Below are positions 1 to 13,200 of a stretch of 64,000 nucleotides of DNA, piece by piece; the stretch's first letter is position 1, and each line of letters begins with the position of its first letter. The stretch comes from Cardiocondyla obscurior. Its lineage: Eukaryota > Arthropoda > Insecta > Hymenoptera > Formicidae. Position numbers and translations under genes: made by a program. The stretch lies in the NCBI RefSeq assembly GCF_019399895.1, contig NC_091888.1, positions 1,458,501-1,522,500 on the forward strand, in the 5' to 3' direction. The notes beneath the pieces were generated by a model. It was not told the origin of the DNA, searched no databases, and saw only the letters and a program-made list of their open reading frames with translations.

Positions 1-3000
1 ATTTGCATCTTAAAGAATGTTAAAAATAATTTTTTAAACATAAAATTTGTATCGAAAAATATACACCTGTTAACAGTATTTTCTTTAATTTTAAATATCT
101 TACAAAGTTCAGTTCAGATATTTTTATCCCAGATGTGATAATTTTTATATTAGTACTATTTGTAGCATGTGAAAATAATTTCGCGTGTGTTTTAAATATT
201 AAGCTACGTAATCCGAAGTATAATTTCACGAAACAACGTAAATTTCTTTCGTATGAAAAACAGCGTATCTTAAAAACCGATATCCGGAATAAAAAAAAAA
301 ATTACCATATCATTCCTTGAAGCATTCCGTTTCTATCGAGAATTGCTCATCGGCTCGGCGAAAAATCGTTTCTCCTCATGACGCGTGACGCGAACGTAAT
401 CGATATCTAATCTCGTCATTCTCGTTACCAGCCGCGTGAGATGGAATTCTCAATTCCGATCATTCCAAAATCGATCATCCACAAGCGAATACAGCGAAAA
501 GATTTGTAGACGTACGATATATTTTTACTTAAAAAAATGTTGTTAATTATTTGGAATTCGTTAAAGATTTATTCGTTAGGTAACCTATTTCTAATTTATT
601 GGTTTTTAAAGATATTTAAACGTACAAGGTGCTTTTTAAGATACTAGATTTAAATAAATTAATGTTGAGATTTGAACCCGGATCCACCCCGCGCTCTTCC
701 GCAGATTTCACTCTTTTTTTCTTTTCTTACAAGTAACATAGGATACCGTCGATAAATTCATCATGAAATTCCTCGTAATTAGAGGTGCAAGACTGAAGTG
801 AAATGCTTGAAACGAATAACGCGACCGAACGAGCACCAATCGTGTCGTATTAGAAGAAGCTTGTAAGAGGGAATACGTCTCTCGTTTCCAATCGATACCT
901 CATCGACATTTAAGCGAGTAATTGCTTTTCTGGCACGCTCACTACATCGTTATCAAACAGATATCTCAGTTTTCTGAATACTAAGAGGTTTACTAAGAGG
1001 AATATCAGACGTAAATGGCAAGCTATACATATAATTTTCTATATACCTACATGTACATAACGTACATAGGAAGATCGGTTCTATTAATTTTATAAATTTA
1101 ATAAGCAAACTAGAAAACGATATATGCAAGTATATAATTTACCATACATCAATTTGAAGTTATTTTAAGATAAGTCAATTTCAAATATAAAGTCAAAATA
1201 AAATTTTAAGTTCACTAAACTTCTAATTTTTATAATATTTATGTAATAGTATATTCTTACGCTATTTCTCTCTTTCTTACGATCTTAGTACTTATAACAT
1301 TATAACAGAAATTAAAAAAACTGCTATTTAATTTTTAATATACAAAAATCGATATGTGCTGTTCATTAAAATCAGAGTTATTAGCTATTTCATTACCACC
1401 GAAATGAAAAATAACTTCGAAGAGAGCATTTTTCTACTTTGACGTATTTTTCCGTCCAAATGTTTGATACCACTACCAGTACAACGTATTTTAAAAATTA
1501 GAGAAAGCTGGTGTTTTTTTTTTTCTTTTCCACATTTTTCTATTTAAGATATGCCGTTTCGAAAACACATTTGGAAAGTAAAATAATCGGCGCGACGCGG
1601 TATCTATGCCTTAGAATTTCCCGATATATGCCAGGTGCCAAATTATCGCCGACACAGAAAGCCTGTGGAATTGGAAATAGAGCACCGAGAATCCCGATGG
1701 TATCGGTCCATTACCGCCTCAGGATGATGAAAGGCGCCTGGCACAACTATTATCCCGACTAGCAACTGAACGTATGCGGTCCAGCAGTCTTCAATTTCTC
1801 AAACGTCTTACCCATATCGATTGGTTCGAGAGAAATTCGTAAAACAAGGTAACTCCTAGCAATGCTACTACCGTCATCAACGTACCTCTATAATTTGTCG
1901 CTTCAATAGATTACCCACCCGTCTCAGCCGCATTAACGGAGTTATGCTGCGGGCGATAAACGTTTGTCCGTCATTAATATGCCGTATAACTGACCGGATA
2001 ATTTGTTTTCAAGTTAAAAATGAATTTCCGAGAATACTAAGGCGGCGTAACGGGAGAAATAAAAATTACCTACGAAGACAGCGACGTGCAAAGGGATCGT
2101 GATACTCCCCGCGGTGCTCGCGAATATATACACGTGCGACAGCGAACGAATCGGCGAACGACCGAAAACCGTAAAACGCGAAACTAACATCGCCATCAGG
2201 CAAAGTACTTTTTTTTACGTCCGTCCCAGCGCATGCCCGCATTTACATATCTATATATCCATGCAAGAGAGTTCAACGTGCGAAGAGATCGAAATATCCC
2301 AGGCACGATGTCGGCTGAAGAATTTACGAGGAGCGGATGGTATTTGACATCTCGAGCGGCCCAACGACATTGTGCCATCGCCACCTTGCTCGATCGCATG
2401 TATGCGCGGCCGTAATCCTCGAATTCCCGATCGTTCTGGCGAGCAACGACAGCACGCGCGTCAACTACCAATCGGCCGATTGGCAGAGAGAATCCGTAAA
2501 ACCTGAGAGCGGTCGTTACCAAGATAAGCGCGAGCGCTTCCACTCTTAACGTCTTCCCGCGCGTGGTCACGCCGGCCCGATCATAATCCTTTTAGGCCGG
2601 GCACAGCCCTTAAGTTCTTAAAACATTTTCTGTACAGCACAGAGCTTAACGGCTTACTACTCTGAGGGGCAATCTGTAAAGTGCCTCGCGAGAGCCGGAA
2701 CGGAACACCTCTTTTAGCCCATTAATGCAAGAACCGTTGCCGCGATCGAGCGAAGACTATAATCGATCGAAATGGGTTGGTCACTGCCTTCGAAAATGAC
2801 TACAGTATTTTTTTTTTTATCACAAATGTACGCGATATTCGTTTTATAACCTCGATTCATACCTAAACGCATTCCACTCCGTCTTGAGACATTCAAACTC
2901 GAAGCAGAAAGAAGTTTTACAATATCGGTAGCGATAAAATATTTAAAGATTAAATATTGTCAAAAATCTATTATTTATTTTGAAAATAAATTTTTAATTA

Positions 3001-6000
3001 AAATTTATTTGCTATATTATTAGTTTATTCTATTTACAGAAACGTATTTATACTTGAACGTATTAAATGCTTCATCGTTCAAATTGCTCGGCTTCGGTTA
3101 TTCTTGTAATGAGATCATTTAATACGATAGCCAAGGATTGAAACAATTATCCGCGAAAATTATATTCAAGCTACATAATGATTTAATCAAAAGATCCGAT
3201 CGGCTAAGGGATCCGACCGCGGTACATTTGGGATCAAATACGCGCGGGAGAACGGCTAGCTCGATAATCCGGCATGACTCTCGGAAATTCACACAACGTT
3301 ACCAAACTCTCATACCGACTACTCGTACAAATATCCATACAACATTTCCGTATCCTTGTAAGTGATCCCAGACCTAATGTATACTGGTACGCTCGCACAG
3401 ATTTCCCATGAGCAAACCGAATTTGCTGTCTTTTAAGAACAAGTTAACTCGCGAACTTGTATTGTATTTTAACCGATAACATTATACCGTCCCAATAATT
3501 GTCATTTGGATAGCGATTTGAAAATCGATAATATAAGTTATTTTTTTTCCAGCTAGAAATAAAAAAAAAAACGAGCTAAAAATACCTCAGAAAAGCTCAT
3601 AATCATATCTTTCTACATCATATCTTTCTACATTTGTCATATTAAACAGATAATTTGAACCTTATAAGTCAAATATATTTATAACTTTAAACTGCTACCG
3701 ACGTCAAAATTTCTAAAGTTACAGTGATCTATATCAACTGTTATGATAACATGTAATTTTAGTTCCTGGCAAAATAGAACAGTTAATAAATGGATTTCCG
3801 GATCAACTAAATAATTCTTTCCAAATATAAGTATCAAGTTATTATAAAATATATAATACAACATCCTATTTTAGTTTACGCCTTACATTTGTATTAATTA
3901 ACTTTAAAATAATTATACTCCTCATTTAATCTAGTTTATAATTAAGTTTTACATTTTAATAAAATTGTGAAATTGAAAAACGAGAACAGAAATATATTTC
4001 GCATGTTACGATTCATTTGCTGTAACAAGTATTGTTAAATTTGAAATGTATAAACTTGTATACATATACACAGTATATAAAGTCATGTATAAATAGTTAT
4101 TTATATTAAAAATATTGCCCACTATAAAAAAATTCGATGAGAGATCAAAAGAATTCGCTGCAAGACAGTTAAAAAAAAAGGGTATAAGTGCGTTTATCTA
4201 ATAAAATTAAAAGCGTTATAAGAAAAAAAAAAAAAAAAAAATATATATTTATCTACTTTCTTTTTGTTCTCCTTAATTACACCGTCTTGCATCTAGGGCG
4301 ATAATAAAGAGAGTAATTGTACCATCGCGTAGCCAGCAAGGCAGATTTAATCTTGTCGTGATCAAAGATAAATTTCTTAAAACGACAGGGCAATATTAAC
4401 GAGGTGTTAAGGAATGCCTCGTCGTGTTCAGTTTCTAATAGGAGTCTAAAAGCGTTTCGCTTCAGCCACGCATACCCCAGAACCGGAGCTACCTCGGAAC
4501 TCAATCACGCGACGCGCAGACGCGGCTAACGATTCCCGGGCGCTTTGTAACACGACACAGGGCCTATATCGTGCCAAAGTATTTATCTTGAAAGCGCCAG
4601 CACGCTTGACCGCCACTAATATCCCACTAATCCACTTTGCGCAATCTTCCCTCGTACATAATCCCAGGCACTCCGCCCATAGATCATAAACACTTCCGTG
4701 TGGCTTAAATGTTTCCCCCCCGTCTAACTCATTTGCGGTCCCGTCCGGCGGATCGTTTAAAACATGCCATTACTATCGACCTTCGCATTGCACATTTTCG
4801 AGGGACGCGATTCATTTTTTAAAGCGCGTCGATATTCGCATGCACGAGGACCTCAAAAATAGAATATGTCTTCGACCGTATACCGCCGATAGCATTGAAT
4901 ATAAATAATCTCATTCTACAACGGCTCATCTAACGATAATTAAAATTCAATAGCAATATAATAGCCGAGTATTTTAAAATCTGTTTATAATATTTTAACA
5001 GTTTGTTCGAATCAGCGTAAATTATTTTAAATAATTAAATATTATAGTATTGACATTTGATTATTTCACTCTAATAATAAAGTTATTTTACTTTTAGAAT
5101 AAATGTTTCTTCCTCAGAAAAATTATGAATATTACTTTTATTATCACCGTTGATATCAGCAGTTCTGCGAAAATCTATTCTGCCGTATCTGTTTTACTGA
5201 TGAGCGAGTTAATATAATAAATACTACATAGAAACGTAAATGCGCCTTGCTTCAAATGCGCCGGAAATGTATCGCGCAAGCGTATATTACCTAGCGTGTT
5301 ATATTCATTGCCTCTTTCCTTTATACAGTATATTGCTTGCCTCGGAATCACGAATTTTAGAACTAACACGAGTTTCCGCGTGCAGGGATATTAAAGTCCT
5401 AAAACCTGTACCGGTAGTGTAATTTGCTAATTGCAAGAAAGCGCTGGGTAAAATAACTATAAGAAATTTCTCAAAATAAAAAGCTCACGATATTGAAAGA
5501 TATTTTTAAAAATGTAAGGAAAAAAAAACAAAAAAAAAAAACTAGTTTAATGCCAAAAACGATTTTTATATTCTATTTTTATTTTATTTATTTATTAGAT
5601 TACTAAACGAAATTATTTTTTTAATCATATATCATGAGCAATTATCTTTTCTTATTAGTCTATTGATGCGTTGGCGCCCACATATTTCCTTCTAACACTA
5701 TCTTTTACAAAGATTTGTGAACAGTTGACTTTTACTGATCCCGCCAGCATTGTTTGCCGGCCATGGGTCTTTTCTAGATCCTTTACAGGTATACAGTTGG
5801 AGAGGCGAGCAGAAACATAGAAAGATAGACTGCGACAAGTCCCAGGCGGCAAGACCCGACAATAAGAATTCGGAACAACAAGGGAACTCTAGGGGTGGCC
5901 GCGTATAATCGACAGATAATAAAGCAAACTCTAGACATGTCAGGGATCGCCCGATCGTTCCTATATTTTTTATGTCTTCGAGCAGGTGAGAAAAGGCGTT

Positions 6001-8930
6001 CTTGGCAACGTAGGGATCAGGACAAGAAATCTCGAGCATTGTACCTCATAGATTACAAGTTTCGTTTTATTTTCTCAGCGGTTTATTCGCGCTTTAAAAC
6101 AGCCTGAAGAATTGTGAACGAGGTAAAAAGACTATGGTAAAGATGCATGTAGAAGATGGGAAAATAAATATTCGAAATGCTCATAAGCTATTTAAAAGCA
6201 GAAAAGTACCTAACTCTTTTCTACGGGAATGGAAAAGTAGAAATAGCGATTTCAGTAATCAAAAGACACGATTTTTCTTGAACACCTTTTGTCAAATCTC
6301 CCGTTGATGGGAACCATCGTTATATTTTTTACAATATTTGAAATATTCGTTAAAAATATAAAAGTTTTTTTCTGTAGGAGTTAATCCTTTATACCAACAG
6401 TATATGGAAAAAAAAAAACCCGTTCTGATATTCGTTTTGGTATATGGTTATAAAAAATACGTATGTTAAAATAATTAATAAAATGTACGTAACATTTGAA
6501 TGAGAATAAAACATTTATCGATAGTTAAAAAATCGGAATAGAAGTTGTGTTCAAAACATTTAACGAGCTCCGTGAATAAATCCGTGAGCCAACAATAGAT
6601 GCATCGCATACTCCGATAAATCGTCTGCTCTGAAACTCGCGAACGCCAAAAATACGACCCAGTATATGGCCGTTGCTTTCCTTACTTTAGTTCTGCGTTC
6701 TCTTCCGAGTTCTTTCAAGACGCTGTTGAAGAAGCGCGGAAGCTCCTCGTTTGTATTGTACGCAACGCGAACTCGCTCGTAAGTTTCGACAAAGTTTCTG
6801 GTTTATCAAACAAGGATGCCTCAAAATTCGTAGAACATCATGCAAAATCCATCTTTTGTCGAAAGGCAGATCGATTGACAGCGATGCGTGGATAGCTGCC
6901 GATAGATTTTTTTGCCAGAAATGCTATCGCGTTACAAATTTTGCATGTATCTTCGACCTTTATGAATTAATATTTTAATGAATTATACCGTAATCATGTA
7001 TTAAATTTATAATTTCTATAATATATAAATTTAATACATATTAAAAACAATAATCGTCATATAAACATTAAGCTGTTATAAATTGAAAAATTTAATCTAT
7101 CCTAATAAGATAAACCAAAATACAGTAATATTTTAGGAATATGCAAACAAAACAAAATCTATAGATCTCGTGAAGTTGACCGCAGCTAATATAGCTCCAT
7201 ATCTCAAGGCCTCCGAAAAGCCTGGAAACCGACATTGGTCGACTCGCGTGCACTGACTGACCTCGTTCCCCTTCAGCCCCCAGATGAGGGAGAGTCACGT
7301 GGTCACGTCGTTAATTTCGCCGTTCTTGGGCAATAGGGAACGAGGGTGGTGAGCGCAGCGAAAGGACACGAAGATTCCCTGGCTCTCAGAGACCGCATTC
7401 AAAAGTTCGACCACTCAAAGGGAAATGAGAAAGATACAGCAGCCATCGGCAGATTAAAGTGATGCCCGTGGCCTTTGATCTTCCACGAAACAAGCAAGAG
7501 TGACCGAAACACAAAATACATCTGAATCCCAGGAGGTCCGACCTGTTTTCCCATCATATTTCAAGTGACAGCGATCAGAGAGAAAAAAAAAAAATTTCTT
7601 TCTAACAAAGATAAGAGTCGAATAGTTAACGAAGGGCCTATTCGTCAATAATCGAGAGACAATCAAAATTTGGCTGCATCGAATAATGTAATAAAAAAAA
7701 TTCGGTACTCACAAAGACGAAATACGATTTCTTCATGGTCCTGACAATCTAAATAAGGACACTCTCGTCAATGATAGATCCCTCTTTTTCACTTGTTATC
7801 TAACGTATGCAACTCCTTGTGTTCACTGCAAGACTTTTGTCAGAGATCGTCGAGATCCCACCACGTGCAACTTTCTCCCCTTAACGAAAGGCGCATCGAG
7901 AAATCTATCAGACGTCTACCCGCGAAGCAAATTTTCTTTTTCTTTTTCTCACTTGCGAATATTTATTTAAACACTTCACCCTCTTCCCTGTCGCGATATG
8001 CACATAAAAATTGTCGCATGTAGCACGTGTCGCGGACGATTTGTGACGCACGAGTCAACGATAAACGTAACGAAAATCCAAATTGAATGGGCGTTATGTC
8101 GCGGAAAAAAAAAATTAATTTGATCGCAATTGTCGATGAGTTCGCGTCTAATTGCGATTTTTGCGTTCTGGAGGTGTTTAATCGCGGAGCACCTCGACCG
8201 CACGTGTGTCCCTGCGATACCGCCGTTCGATGTCGTCGGGCCGAAGTGCGCGACGCGAGTGTCGGCCTTAAGTCTCGAAAGCGCTTGACGTTGGCGTTGG
8301 CGGCTGGCGCCCGTGCGGCGTAGTGCAAGGTGGGGAATGCAGAGGGGAGATGATCGCCTACCCCTCTCGTCCCTATTCTCCCTTTCCATCTCGACCACCC
8401 ACGCCACCCCCGAGGAGAACGCCACACTCAACTCCCACGGTTCCGCCGCATCCCGCCGCGCTCGTCTCTACACCCATCGACCCCGCGACCACCCACTTCA
8501 CGTCGGGGTGAGAGTGGAATAAAGTGCCGCCCGGAGGGATGGTAAGGCCGCGCGACGACGCAAAAGAGACGCGAGGGGAGAAGAAAGACGAAGAGACGGG
8601 GGGGGTGGAGGAACGGTACACGAACGAAGGGGTGAAAGACAAAGACTAGGGGGAGAAAGTATAATCCGCGAAGTTGCAACGATCAAACAAGCGAATGTTT
8701 TTTTATGTGCTTGACTATTCGTTTTTTTTTTTCCTTTTTTTTGTCCTTTCACTATCCTGACTTGTGGCTTTTTCTTTTCCTTTGACACGCGAGATGGAAT
8801 AATTAACAGAATCGATGGATAATCGCGCGTAGACCTTACGATTAAAATGTTTTCTAGCCATAACGTTTTGTATTCGACTCTGCGAGAATCGCAGCAAGAA
8901 TTCCGAGACCCAATTCACAAACAATGAAAA
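1..8930. other. Intergenic, no supported gene
   Basis: I see no coding exon chain here. Open frames of 60-154 codons occur, but they overlap on both strands, lack recognisable domains and cannot be joined through splice sites into a longer frame. The stretch is AT-rich with short A and T runs (for example near 1510-1530, 4220-4240 and 5520-5540). GC-richer patches lie near 1.6-2.7 kb, 4.3-4.9 kb and 7.2-7.4 kb. It could be intergenic space, or introns of a gene whose exons lie outside the window. Confidence 0.5.
7960..8650. promoter_or_regulatory. GC- and CpG-rich island
   Basis: This block is much richer in GC and CpG than the surrounding DNA and has purine/pyrimidine-biased stretches around 8350-8650. 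In this genome such islands mark gene starts (compare the RNASEK/PLEKHF2 and ANKRD12-like promoters). No coding start is recognisable on either side. It lies 300-1000 bp beyond the last recognised exon of minus-strand unit U1. It may be a promoter for an unrecognised transcript, or part of a downstream U1 exon. The long open frames on both strands here follow from the low stop-codon density of GC-rich DNA. Confidence 0.4.
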
Positions 8931-8947
8931 AAAATTATGCGACTTAC

Positions 8948-10199
8948 CAATCTGCTTCAGCGGAGTTGAAGCGTTCTGCTGGTGACTGTAACAAAAAAGA
9001 AAAAAATTAATTTAGACATGTATATTAATTAATAAAATTAATAAAAAAAAAGGTACACAATTTTTTTAAATAAAGATTTTATTTCAAAAATGTATACTTA
9101 CTTAAGAGTTGCTCCGCTGATGCAGGATGCCCGTCCCGGGCCTGCTCCTCCTCTCAGTTGGGACGTGACGAGCCATCCTTCCGCGCACGAGTAACTCGCG
9201 AACGCGCCCGGATTTAATTACCATCGCGAAAATTAATAAACAATCTCGCACGTTATTTTTCGGTACTCCCGTGAAAAAAATAATCGTAATACAAACGCCC
9301 GGTAACTATTCGGCATCCGCGAAACGACCGACGAACCGGCCGCGGTTCGTTTAATTTAATATCGGCGTGCGGCACTTTTATTTCTCACTGAACTCCTTAT
9401 CTGAAACAGAAAATAAAAGAAATTATGTTGCAAATATTAAATATAAGTAAATAAAATAATTAAAAAAACGTTATTAAAAATCTAAACTATTTAATTCCAA
9501 AAAAAATTTATGCTTACCCTGGGGTTGCTTCGGTGGCGCAGGATACCCTTCCTGGGCCTCCTCCTCCTCTCAGGATGTCTGCGGGATGTCGGGTTGATCC
9601 TTCCTCAATGGCAGGGTATTATCTGAAACATAAAAATTGTAGTTAGTATTCTGCTCCGTTCAATGTCTTAGAGAGCGCGTATTATTTACCGTACCGCGCG
9701 CGTGTTTTGGTGCCGAGTGACCTCGTTGCACATTCCAACGCTAACGCAGCTACCGCGGACCGTTCCTCCCACTCCCCGCGCTCCCCGCGCCTACAGCCGT
9801 TTTTACGATTAACATTGAACAGCGCGACGCACGATTACTCGTTGTATACAATTATATTCGCGATATTCGTGGCTTGGCTTACTTTTATCAGGTCTTCACT
9901 CGAGTCGTCCTCGATCTCGACACGAGGAACTGGCTACGACGTAAAGCGAGGTTCCGGAGTCGCCTTGATCCTTCGATCGATTCTCGTCGGCGAGGACGAG
10001 GCGAGACGCACGTACACGACAATAAACCGTGATGGACACACGCAGATGCCTCAATATCCGTCGCGGAAACCGACGTTCTCCACGTGTCCGGCGTATCCGT
10101 TTGTCCGTAGTGGAATGAGCCTCGTAGTTTTTAGCGCAGTCGCGATCAAGCGATCATGGGGAAGCGCTGTGATTGGTCGGCGCGCTAGGGTCTTCTATC
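8948..10199 (-). ncRNA. Spliced ncRNA family, unit U1
   Basis: No protein function is recognised. On the minus strand four exon-like blocks can be traced. Exon 0 ends at 9690 with donor G|gtaaat. Exon A is 9622-9518 (acceptor tttcag, donor gtaagc). Exon B is 9400-9102 (acceptor tttcag, donor gtaagt). Exon C is 8985-8948 (acceptor ttacag, donor gtaagtcgc). Exons A and B each end in the same motif of about 50 nt (9573-9524 and 9157-9108), which starts CTGAGAGGAGGAG and ends GCAAC. The exons, splice sites and upstream CCAAT box (10163-10199) align with U4 at 38-40 kb; exons B and C also align with U2. Homologous blocks differ in length by non-triplet amounts (exon B is 299, 321 and 262 nt in U1, U2 and U4), so a protein product is unlikely. 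Transcription start and further 3' exons are unknown, since exon C ends in a good donor. A long plus-strand open frame at 9707-10258 is antisense to exon 0 and is judged spurious. The alternative is a fragmented transposable element. Confidence 0.6.
10163..10199 (-). promoter_or_regulatory. CCAAT-box promoter element of U1
   Basis: Read on the minus strand this element is GATAGAAGACCCTAGCG followed by CGCCGACCAATCACAGCGCT. Almost the same sequence occurs at 37986-38024, upstream of U4, and again at 38215-38244. GACCAATCA is a good NF-Y (CCAAT) site. Similarity continues downstream for more than 150 bp (around 10050-10100 against 38090-38180), so this is a shared promoter and 5' region and not a chance CCAAT match. 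Confidence 0.5.
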
Positions 10200-10259
10200 A
10201 GGCGCGGGTGTGGCGCGGTGGAGGGAAAGGAAAATCACGAAAAGTGTTTTTACCTTGAT

Positions 10260-13200
10260 CACCTCACTTTAGGCCCGACTCAGGTGATGATAAAAAAAAC
10301 GAGGGAGGAAGTAGTGGGATTATTCTTTCCCACAGTTTTTGGTGGTTCTCGAATGTTAATCGAAATGTTGAATCTAACGTGTACGCTCAATCTATTACCG
10401 TATATTATACAATATTAAATCAGTACATCCTGCAGTAAAAATAATTTTGTGTAAAAATATTTTGTAATCAATATTTCCTAATATACGCTCTCAGAAATCC
10501 AATTATTTCAAGTTTTAATCATCATTAATTAATATATGAATAAAATTCATATTTTAAGATAAACTATAAGGCTGAACGTTAATGTTAAAAAGAATACAGT
10601 TATTTATTGTTGCTACAAATAAATATAAATAAATCCCAATAAAGAGATAAGCTATATAGACATACCTATCTAACTTTTAAAAGCACGCAAGGAGACGTAT
10701 GAAAATCGAAACGTTTTAAGGCTTTTGACGTCCCTAAGGCACTCAGGCTATTCCATTACAGGGGTGAGATAAATGCCGGGTACAAGAGAGAGCTAAGGGT
10801 CCCCGCCAATTCCGTATAAAACCGTCTCGCCGCTTCCGGTATATTTATTTCGATGAAAGGCCTCGCGGTAACGGTTCGTGCATTACGTTGACGAGCGCGC
10901 TTTGCGGAAACAAAAAGTCGGAAAAGCATCGGAATGAAAACGTACCTACTCGTTTATTGTGCGCAAGCTGAATGGAAGAAACGAGACAACCGTGTTAAAT
11001 TCCGACGACGAACGCTCAAAGTCGTGCAGTTTTGAACAGTTCTCCGTTTATGAAGGATCAGAAACACCGTCGCGGTCGTGTTTCTTATAAATTTATTACG
11101 CAAATGAACGTTGTTGAATAATAGATTTAAGAAACGTCAAACTAATTTCTAAAATTATTATGTCGTTATTTTAAATTCAGATTATAAAATATTTAATTTT
11201 GACTTATGTGTAATATGGCATACCCTAAAGTGCTTTCCTTATTTGAAATAGATTCAGATTTTCCGCAAAACGTTGCTGGTAAATGCGAACTTTAAATACT
11301 TAGAAAGGACTTACCTTATAAGCGCACGTAATCAATGAGCTCTCTATTTGACAGGACGATGCTCCAAGCTCCTATATTTTTCTTGACTCCTCTTGACCAG
11401 GTGCACGAGCGTTCGGCACAGCTTTCTTATTTAGGCGCGTATTCGTCCAAGTGGATCTGTAAGAAAACACAATCCGCTTCAAGTTTACACTGACACACAT
11501 TGTGCACAAATAAAATTTCACGATTTAAAGAGGACGTTCAAGTACTCGAGAATATAGCTAAGTCTGACATGCTTTAACTTCGGGCAGATAATGGTAAAGT
11601 ACCTCAGGTGAGAATTCCTATCAATTTTACGCCAGATGCGAAACTAGTAACACGTAATTTATAAAGCGTACCAAGAGGATATTAACATTTATGTAATGTA
11701 AAGATTTTTTTTTTAATCAATGACAAAAAAAAATTTTTTTTAATATAAAATTCAAAGAGTGTAGTCACGTCAAAATAGTTAATAAATAAAATATTTTCAA
11801 TTCGAATCTCCTCGCTCGTTTCGCAGCAACACATTTTTTTTTTCTTTCTTTTTTTTTTTTTTGTGTAAAATAGTGGATGCGAGGAATTGATTGGCTTCGC
11901 GGGATAAAATTGATGCTGTCAATGGAGGCGAAACGTATGGAAGGTAAAGGCGATGGAGAAATTTTGGATTCGTGTCGGCGTCGGCAACGCGCGTACGTAA
12001 GGTGACTTGTCGCGCGCGTGTTTCCTGACAAATCGCGCGGCGAAATCCGTGATTTTAAAATGCAGCTGTTCCGCACACGTGCGCGGCATAAACGGCGGCA
12101 TTATATGCGGAAATGTGTGTCCCGGTGTGTGCAACAAGACGCGCACGTGCATCCGCCGCACGCCATAGGTGAACCTTCACGCCGGCCGCGGAACGTATAG
12201 CCGCGCACAGTCGGATAACACGAAGAGGAGCTCTATTGTTCGTCGTATCTTACTGACAGCACGCGCCGGATTTCTCATAGACGAGCAGGTTGCCCGGATA
12301 AGTGAATTTCCGCCGGTGAACTCATTCGAAGATTACGAGAAACCCTTTTGTCACATAAAGTTAGAAAAATTAAGAAAAGATCAATGTAGCTGTACCATGA
12401 CATCTTTCTCTGATAAAGTATCAGAAAATGGAGCAAACTATTTTTTAGAAATAATACAAAGAGATAATTAATTTTTTTTTTTTCTTTTTTTTTTTTTAAT
12501 AACGTAAAACACCTTTGTCGAACGACTCATTGCATTTCTACATTTACGTCGCAAGTGTTCTTTGAGACAATAATTATGCGAGTTTATTATTGACACTTTA
12601 TCGGTTACTGAATAATAAGAACGTAAAAACATCGTGAATAAAACAAACCGAGATTTATAAAGCATTCAAAGCAATTTCTCTATAGAAACGGCAACTCTCT
12701 TTGTCCCTCCACTTTACACGCTTTTATCTTTTACGGAAAAATAGCGCGGACGTGGAAACGTAAAAGGCTACGGGGATAGTAACGGTTCTAGGGTCATTTC
12801 TGACGTTTACAAAACGTTTCGCTTAAAATGAAAGGTAGCATAAGCGGTCTTGCGTTTTTATAAAAGTTAGTTACATTCAAACCATCAAATATTAGCTCAG
12901 AAAGAAGACAAATTTGCTATCCGCAAAGTTTTGCCCGAACGCATTTTCTTTAAAGATCATCTAATATGTAGTTTAAATTTAATATACGCGTCGTGATTAA
13001 TAAAGTAGAAACAGACATACTGAATTAATTATGCAATATTTCCTCGTAGACCGTAAACTAATGTAACCTTCAATTAAAAATTACCATTTTACAGTCAATG
13101 TAACTTTGCTAATTTATAGAGTGTATTTCATATTGAGCTGCAATTAAAGCAGTTTGTCAGATATTTTGCAAACTTGACAAACTCCGTAATTTATTTATTT

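Noticed and set aside
660..720. tRNA or tRNA-derived SINE (GGTTCAAATC B-box-like string on the minus strand)
   Set aside because: No A box, acceptor stem or anticodon arm could be assembled around it.
2196..2570. 124-codon frame on the minus strand
   Set aside because: No recognisable domain; competing frames on the plus strand; no splice continuation.
7963..8431. Overlapping 150-codon frames on the minus strand
   Set aside because: Two frames on the same strand plus others on the plus strand are open at once, which reflects GC-rich composition; no family resemblance.
9707..10258. 183-codon open frame on the plus strand
   Set aside because: It lies antisense to the U1 first exon and promoter in GC-rich DNA, has no domain or splice context, and the homologous U4 region has no matching frame.
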